NCBI GenBank assembly: GCA_013397845.1
Contig: VZTG01005240.1
Span: forward strand, 196,577 to 260,576
Length of the DNA stretch: 64,000 nucleotides
Direction: 5' to 3'
Source of the DNA: Melanocharis versteri
Lineage: Eukaryota; Chordata; Aves; Passeriformes; Melanocharitidae
Shown piece after piece: positions 58,948-64,000 of the stretch. The notes under the pieces were generated by a model. That model was given only the letters and a program-made list of their open reading frames with translations, made no database searches and was not told where the DNA came from. The position numbers and the translations under genes are program-made. Position 1 is the first letter of the stretch. Each line of letters opens with the position of its first letter.

Positions 58948-59445
58948 CAGAATCACAGAATCATTTAAGCAGGAAAAACCCTCTGAGGTCATCGAATTCA
59001 ATCGTTCCTCCAGCACTGCCAAGGCCACCATGGAACCATGTCCCCAGGTGCCACACCTACGTGTCTGTTAAACCCCTCCCAGGATGGTGACCCCACCACT
59101 GCTGTGGGCAGCCTGTTCCAATGCCTGGACACCCTTCTGGTGAAGAGATTTTCCCCCATATCCAACCTAAACCCTTCCCTCTCTTCCTGTCACTTGCTGC
59201 CTGGGAGAAGAGGCCAACTCCCACCTTGCGACAATCTCTTTTCAGGGGGTTGTAGAGTGGGAGAAGGTCCCCCCTGAGCTTCCTTTTCTGCAGGCTGAGC
59301 CCCCCGAGCTCCCTCAACTGCTCCTCATCAGACCTGTGCTTCAGACCATGCCCCAGCTGCATTCCCTTCTCTGGACATGCTGCAGCACCCCAACATCTGG
59401 CAGAGCCTCCCAGGATGCAGTTTGCTCCCCAGAACGGGAAAAACC
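58948..59445 (-). mobile_element. CR1 LINE 3' fragment (antisense)
   Basis: Antisense CR1 end of a third subtype: ACAGAATCACAGAATCATTT, CTCTGAGGTCATCGAATTCA, ACACTTACGT-like CACACCTACGTGTCTGTTAA, GGGCAGCCTGTTCCAATGCC, CACCCTTCTGGTGAAGAGAT, CCATATCCAACCTAAACCC and CTCAACTGCTCCTCATC. It is noncoding and 5'-truncated near 59445, followed by an A/C-rich tract (AAACCAAACCAAATAAACAA). Confidence 0.93.
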
Positions 59446-62101
59446 AAACCAAATAAACAACCAAACAAACAAATCCTCTGGATCATTTTGTGCCACACCA
59501 GTGGGTCCATGTGGCTCATGTGAAGGGTGTGAGGAAGGGGAGGGCTGGCGTGGAGGGGCCGAGGGAAGGCACTGCACACGTGGGCACGAGCTGGGGCTGC
59601 TGCTGCACTGCCCTGGAGCTGCAGACAACTCCCTCCCGCGCAGTTTCCTTGCCCTAGGATGTCATTTCCATATGCCTTTGGAAATAAAACTGTCCAGCCA
59701 GGACCTCGCAGCAGACGCGATAGACATCGTTCTGCTGGGCAGCACTGAACTTGTCCTGGTCCTTGACTCCAGTGCCAGTGGGCACACACCGTTGTCCTGT
59801 TAAACATTAACTGTGGAAACAGCTTGAAAAACATTGCTTGGCTTCATTAAAATCTTCAAATGACACTTGATATTACATATCCTTACTAGCAGTTTGCAGG
59901 TACTTTAAATACTAATGCAGGCCAGGCTTTTTCGCTCCCATTACCCCTCCAGCAGAAATTACACATTAATTTCTAGGTGCACTTGTCTTTACCCTGGGAA
60001 CGAGGCTGGTAGGGAATGCCCTACAACAAACTGGGATTTAGCTCCTACAAAGAGAAGACAAGCCAGCTCTCCCCTGGAAAAAGGAGAGGCAGGACACTGA
60101 GCAAGGACATTTGGAGGCTACCTTCACCCAATTTCCATCAGGTGTGTTAGCACATCCCCAGAAGCCACCTGAGAGGTGTGGGAGGGCCCTGGAGGCGTTA
60201 CACATGTTGACCTGATGGGTTCACATGAGCTCCCACGCAGGCTTCTCTGCGATGTGTGGTGTGGCTGCAGCTGAGGGCAGGGAATTCCTGAGATACAGGA
60301 ATGGAGTTGTTTGAAAATGATGTCGGAGATTGTGGAGGACAGACCAGGTTTTGCACCCTTTGCATTTCTCCTGGTGCTTTTTTTTCCCTTGCTTTCTCCT
60401 GTTCCCTGCCATGACCCACCGTTATTAGCAGATGTGGGAAGGGAGGTGTGAATCCTGTTTACTGGGAGGGCTGTGCTGCCTGGAAACTCTGGTTTAGCAA
60501 CATTTATCTCCCCCCAGCCCTCCCCGTGCCTGGCAAACTCAGCGGCTCCATAATCAAAGCTTTTGTCTTTGTTGTTTACTTTTTTCTTTCTGATTGCCTG
60601 AACAACACCAGCCAGAGGGAATGAGTTGACCTTGCCAAGGACGAGGCAGGAGCTGGACCTGGACAGCACAACAGGCTGTGGAGGGCAGGTGAACAGGAAC
60701 AGCAGAGTGCAAGGCCATTGCGGTGGCTGCTTGCCCCCGTTCCTGCTGGTTTCACACCTCTTTCCACATAGTAATTTGGTAAAGCCCGTTGCAAAAGCCT
60801 TGTGAAACACCCCACTGCCTCTGCAAGAGGGTTCTGTGAGGCTGCAGGTTGCAGGCAGGGCCGGCTTTGTTGGTGATTGGTTTTGGTGGAGGTGTCTACA
60901 GGGCAGAAGGGATTAGGGAGGAGATGTCCTTGTCTCTGTGACAGTGCCAGCTGGAGAGATCCTGCTCCATCCCCAGACTCCCACCAGCCTGTGCCTTCCT
61001 TCCTACTACATGCCAGTGCCTCCACAAAAACACCGCTCAGGGCCTTGTGAGCAGATCCAGGGGCAATGTGACACCTCAGAAGGAAAATGCTGCCCGGGAG
61101 GATAAAGCCTCTGGATCTGCACTCTCTGTGCTGAAATCCCAAGCCCTGCCTGGGACGAAGGTCTTTCTTACCCATCACCTTCAATAGTGGGAAATTTTCC
61201 TGACTTGCTTGATCAAAATCCGTGGTTTGAAAGTTCAGATCCACAGTGATCTGTGGCACGGATCTGTTGAACAGATTCAATGTCCCTTCACATCTGTCCA
61301 AGCTCACCTGGGTGAACCTAAGCCCTGCACTCTGAAAACTGGCTTTGTGAGAGAGAAGTGGTGGTTGTACTTCCCTCCTCACTCAGGATGGCTTCTATTG
61401 TGCCTCCCACTGACTTAAAAAACCCTCCTGGTCTCAGCTGTCCTGTCTGCAGGTGAAATGGAGTGTTACTGGCAGCATCTCCCTCTCTGCCCTCCCCTCT
61501 TCACGGGGCTGGGAAGCTCCATGTGCTGGAGCAGTGCAGACAGCTGTCACATGGCTCGCTGTGCCCTGACCCCGTGCAGGATGGTCCTGAAGCTGATCTG
61601 CTCTTCTGCTCAAAGGTCCCAGGGCTTTGGTGCTGGGTCATTCTGAGAGCTTGGGTTTTCTGCTCTTCGCGACACTCGGTGTCCTTTGATCTCTGCCTGC
61701 TTCATGCTTATCTCTCACTCCCGCCCAGTAAAGTAAGATTTATGCTGGTAGATAAGATAGGAAGGCTGTTACATTTGGGGATGGGAAAACAAAACATCAT
61801 CAAGAGCCAGGCTGACTGTGAAGGGAAAGAGAACAGATCACCTGGCAAGGGCCAAGGCTCAAGGACCCCCTCAAGAAGGTGCCTGCTGCAGGGGAAGCCG
61901 GAGCCACTGCTCTCCTCCTGCTGTACCAGGCTAAGAGAGGCTTGGGATGTATCTCAAATCCGTGGATGCTCCCTGCACTCCGGTCTGGCTGGGATGTACT
62001 CCATTGAATTTATAGCTGTTAGTGCTGTTTAGCTGGTGCTGAGCAGGCTCCTGTGCTTGCCATGGGGGTCACATCCCTGACTGTCTATTAGAGCCTAGAG
62101 T

Positions 62102-63480
62102 TAGTGGCTGCTTTTTGCTTTCACTGATACTGTAGTGCTTATCACCTCGCTGGATCGTGCCTGGGAGCACTTTGATAACAGCCACGGCGATGGCTCTGGG
62201 CTGGCAGGTGGCCAGGGCAGTGCTGCTGTGTCTGTGCTGGACAGGCTGGAACTGCAGCCTGCACCTGAGCTGAAGGGACTGAGACGTGTGGATGAGCCCA
62301 CAGTGGAGCACAGATCCACCTGCAGGCCGTGGAGGAGCCCACGCTGGAGCAGGGAGATGCCTGAAGGAGAATGGCCTCTGTGGGGCCTGTGCTGGAGCAG
62401 GTTTGCTGCAGGGCTTGTGACCCCACGGGAGATCCAAGCTGGAGCAGCTGATGAAGAACTGCAGCTCGTGGGAAGGAGCCACGCTGGAGAAATTCGGGGA
62501 GGGCTGTCTGCTGTGGGTCGGACCCCAGGCTGGAGCAGGGGCAGCAAAGGATCCCTGCAGGCAGTGGGGCAGCCCATGGCAGGACAGCTGTGTCCTGCAG
62601 CCCGTGGAGGAGCAGGATGTGACCACACCGATGGGGACTCTGGCAGGAGCCCCTCGGTGCAGCCAGGCTGGGGACTAAGGCAGGAGTTCAGCACAGTGTT
62701 AAATCAGATAACCTGGCCCAAAAGGAGTAGGGGTGGAGACTGCAATGGATCTGTGAATTGTTGTAAGCCATGATTTGAGTTGTGTGTTTCAGGAATTACT
62801 ATAACAGGCACCATTCAACCCAAAGCAGGAGAAGCCTCCCAGGAAGCAGTTGCAGGGCAGCAGTGACCTGACCTGAGCTGCCTTTGGTGCCCAATAACTC
62901 CCCCCACCGAGCCCCTCTGCTGTCCTGAGTGACCACCAGAACAGATGGAGCTCAAAGTCCTGGACTAAATGAATTCAACAGGCATTTTGCTGATGCTTTA
63001 TAAACATTTTCCAGAGTGGTCCACAGACCAAGGGAATGATATCTGTGTGTTATATCAAAGAATGGGAAGGGGTTGGTGGGTATGGAAGTTGTACTGAATA
63101 GTGTGGGACCTGGAATGGTGTAAATGCATGGAATATGAGGTGGAATGTGCTGGGTTTGGCTGGGGTAGAGTTACTTTTCTTCCCAGTGGCTGCTGTGTGC
63201 TGTATTTTGTATTTGTGCTGAACACAGGGTTGATAATATAGAGATGTTTTTGTTTTTGCTGAGCAGAGCTTGCACAGAGCCAAGGCCTTTTCTGCTTCTC
63301 ACACTGCCACGCTGCCAAGGAAGTTGGGGGTGTGGTGGAGGTGGGGAGGAGACACAGGCAGGACAGGTGATCCCAACTGACCAAAGGGATATTCCATGGC
63401 ATCAGTGCTTGGGATGGCCTGGGACACCCCCGTTTCTGCAGGGGGGATGCTCCACCATTGCTAGGATATGAGGCTCTTCA
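62102..63480 (+). mobile_element. ERVL-like LTR retrotransposon remnant
   Basis: An old, non-functional endogenous retroviral remnant. From 63149 the sequence TGTGCTGGGTTTGGCTGGGG matches the start of avian ERVL-type LTRs as I recall them, continuing with GTGCTGAACACAGGGTTGAT, GCCAAGGCCTTTTCTGCTTC and CCAACTGACCAAAGGGATAT; it is broken off after about 300 bases. Upstream, 62700-63148 looks like the 3' internal region (AAGTCCTGGACTAAATG, GAATGGGAAGGGG as a purine-rich tract). The 62102-62680 part, with repeated CTGGAGCAG phrases, resembles another LTR-derived segment. No intact gag, pol or env frame is present. Subfamily assignment is from memory and needs a repeat library. Confidence 0.6.
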
Positions 63481-64000
63481 ACAGCAGTTCTCTTCGGATC
63501 TTAATTTTGTTCAGGGTTTTGCTGGAATGATCCTGGGTTTTTGGCCCTGGTCCTGGAAGAGCCGGGCATGGCACGTACCTGGAGAACAGTCTTGCTCTGT
63601 CCAAGGGCTCTACACTGCATGTGTGAGTGGCCTCGAGCCCTGTGACAGATGTTGGAAGCTCCGTGTGTCATTAACCAAGGGATTTGGACTCAAGCAATCC
63701 CAAACTCCACAGGGTACCCACATGATCCACCTACAGCCCTTCTGCTGGCACTGCCCCACGGCCAGCCCTGACCGGTGGGACCTGCTGAAATCAGACCCCT
63801 GTGGAATTGTACCCTGGCCACTGGCAGGGCCCTTCCCTTGCACCTGGGAATCCCATTCCTGTGCTGTACATCCCATGGGACAGCACGCAGGCATCCCTCC
63901 CTGTAACCAAGAGCTGTGCCAGCCCCTTCCCAGCCAGACCCTCCTGCTGCAGACTGACCTTATTTCCAGATGCCTCAGCAGCAACTGAGCAGCTCGAGGG

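Larger units (their letters stand above)
57851..64000. other. Intergenic DNA upstream of CYSTM1
   Basis: About 6.1 kb with no recognised gene. It contains the pyrimidine-rich minisatellite (57865-58075), an antisense CR1 copy (58948-59445) and the ERVL-like element (62102-63480). The stretch 59446-62100 looks single-copy; overlapping - strand frames of 228 and 268 codons (60124-61382) show no known motif. The last 500 bases hold a 176-codon + frame, also unrecognised. In mammals the next genes on this side (IGIP, PURA) are far away, so absence here is expected. Confidence 0.75.

Noticed and set aside
60124..61382. Overlapping 228- and 268-codon - strand frames upstream of CYSTM1
   Set aside because: No domain, signal peptide or conserved motif is seen. 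Frames of this length can arise by chance in GC-moderate DNA of this size. Transcript evidence would be needed.
63458..63988. 176-codon + strand frame at the end of the window
   Set aside because: It starts at the broken end of the LTR remnant and matches nothing recognised. A retroviral origin could not be supported either.

Overview
This window is vertebrate nuclear DNA, almost certainly from a bird and probably a passerine. The genes have exons of 80-250 bases separated by introns of 11-16 kb. The dispersed repeats are 5'-truncated 3' ends of CR1 LINEs, the dominant avian retroposon, and there is one avian ERVL-like LTR element. No prokaryotic gene, CRISPR array, tRNA or rRNA was seen.

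Two protein-coding genes are present, arranged tail to tail. PFDN1 (prefoldin subunit 1) is on the + strand and its first exon lies before base 1. Exons 2, 3 and 4 are at 175-341, 15473-15557 and 31308-31391, followed by an AATAAA at 31451. CYSTM1 (cysteine-rich transmembrane module protein) is on the - strand. It has a non-coding first exon ending at 57681 inside a CpG-island promoter (about 57200-57850), a coding exon 2 at 45907-46148 and a terminal exon whose coding part is 34194-34300. The splice sites are canonical and the joined frames close exactly (111 of about 122 residues for PFDN1; 109 residues for CYSTM1). The same convergent pair is known in mammals, so this is conserved synteny. 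The two products are not known to act together: one is a cytosolic chaperone subunit, the other a small tail-anchored membrane protein.

Layout: 1-360, GC-rich 3' end of PFDN1 intron 1 and exon 2; 342-31307, two large PFDN1 introns with three CR1 copies, a 39-bp minisatellite, a strong inverted-repeat hairpin at 4350-4419 and CpG-rich patches near 9 kb and 29 kb; 31392-33850, the gap between the genes, dominated by a 1-kb, 19-bp-period minisatellite; 34301-57680, CYSTM1 introns with two CR1 copies, a six-copy 48-bp palindrome-bearing minisatellite inside an intragenic CpG-rich region, and several small palindromes; 57680-64000, CYSTM1 promoter and upstream intergenic DNA with a pyrimidine-rich minisatellite, a CR1 copy and the ERVL-like remnant.

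Most long open frames are artefacts of the minisatellites or of CpG-rich DNA. I found no convincing new protein-coding system. The items most worth a second look are the 70-nt intronic hairpin, the 48-bp array in which every unit carries two inverted repeats, and the frame-neutral 19-bp array between the convergent genes.
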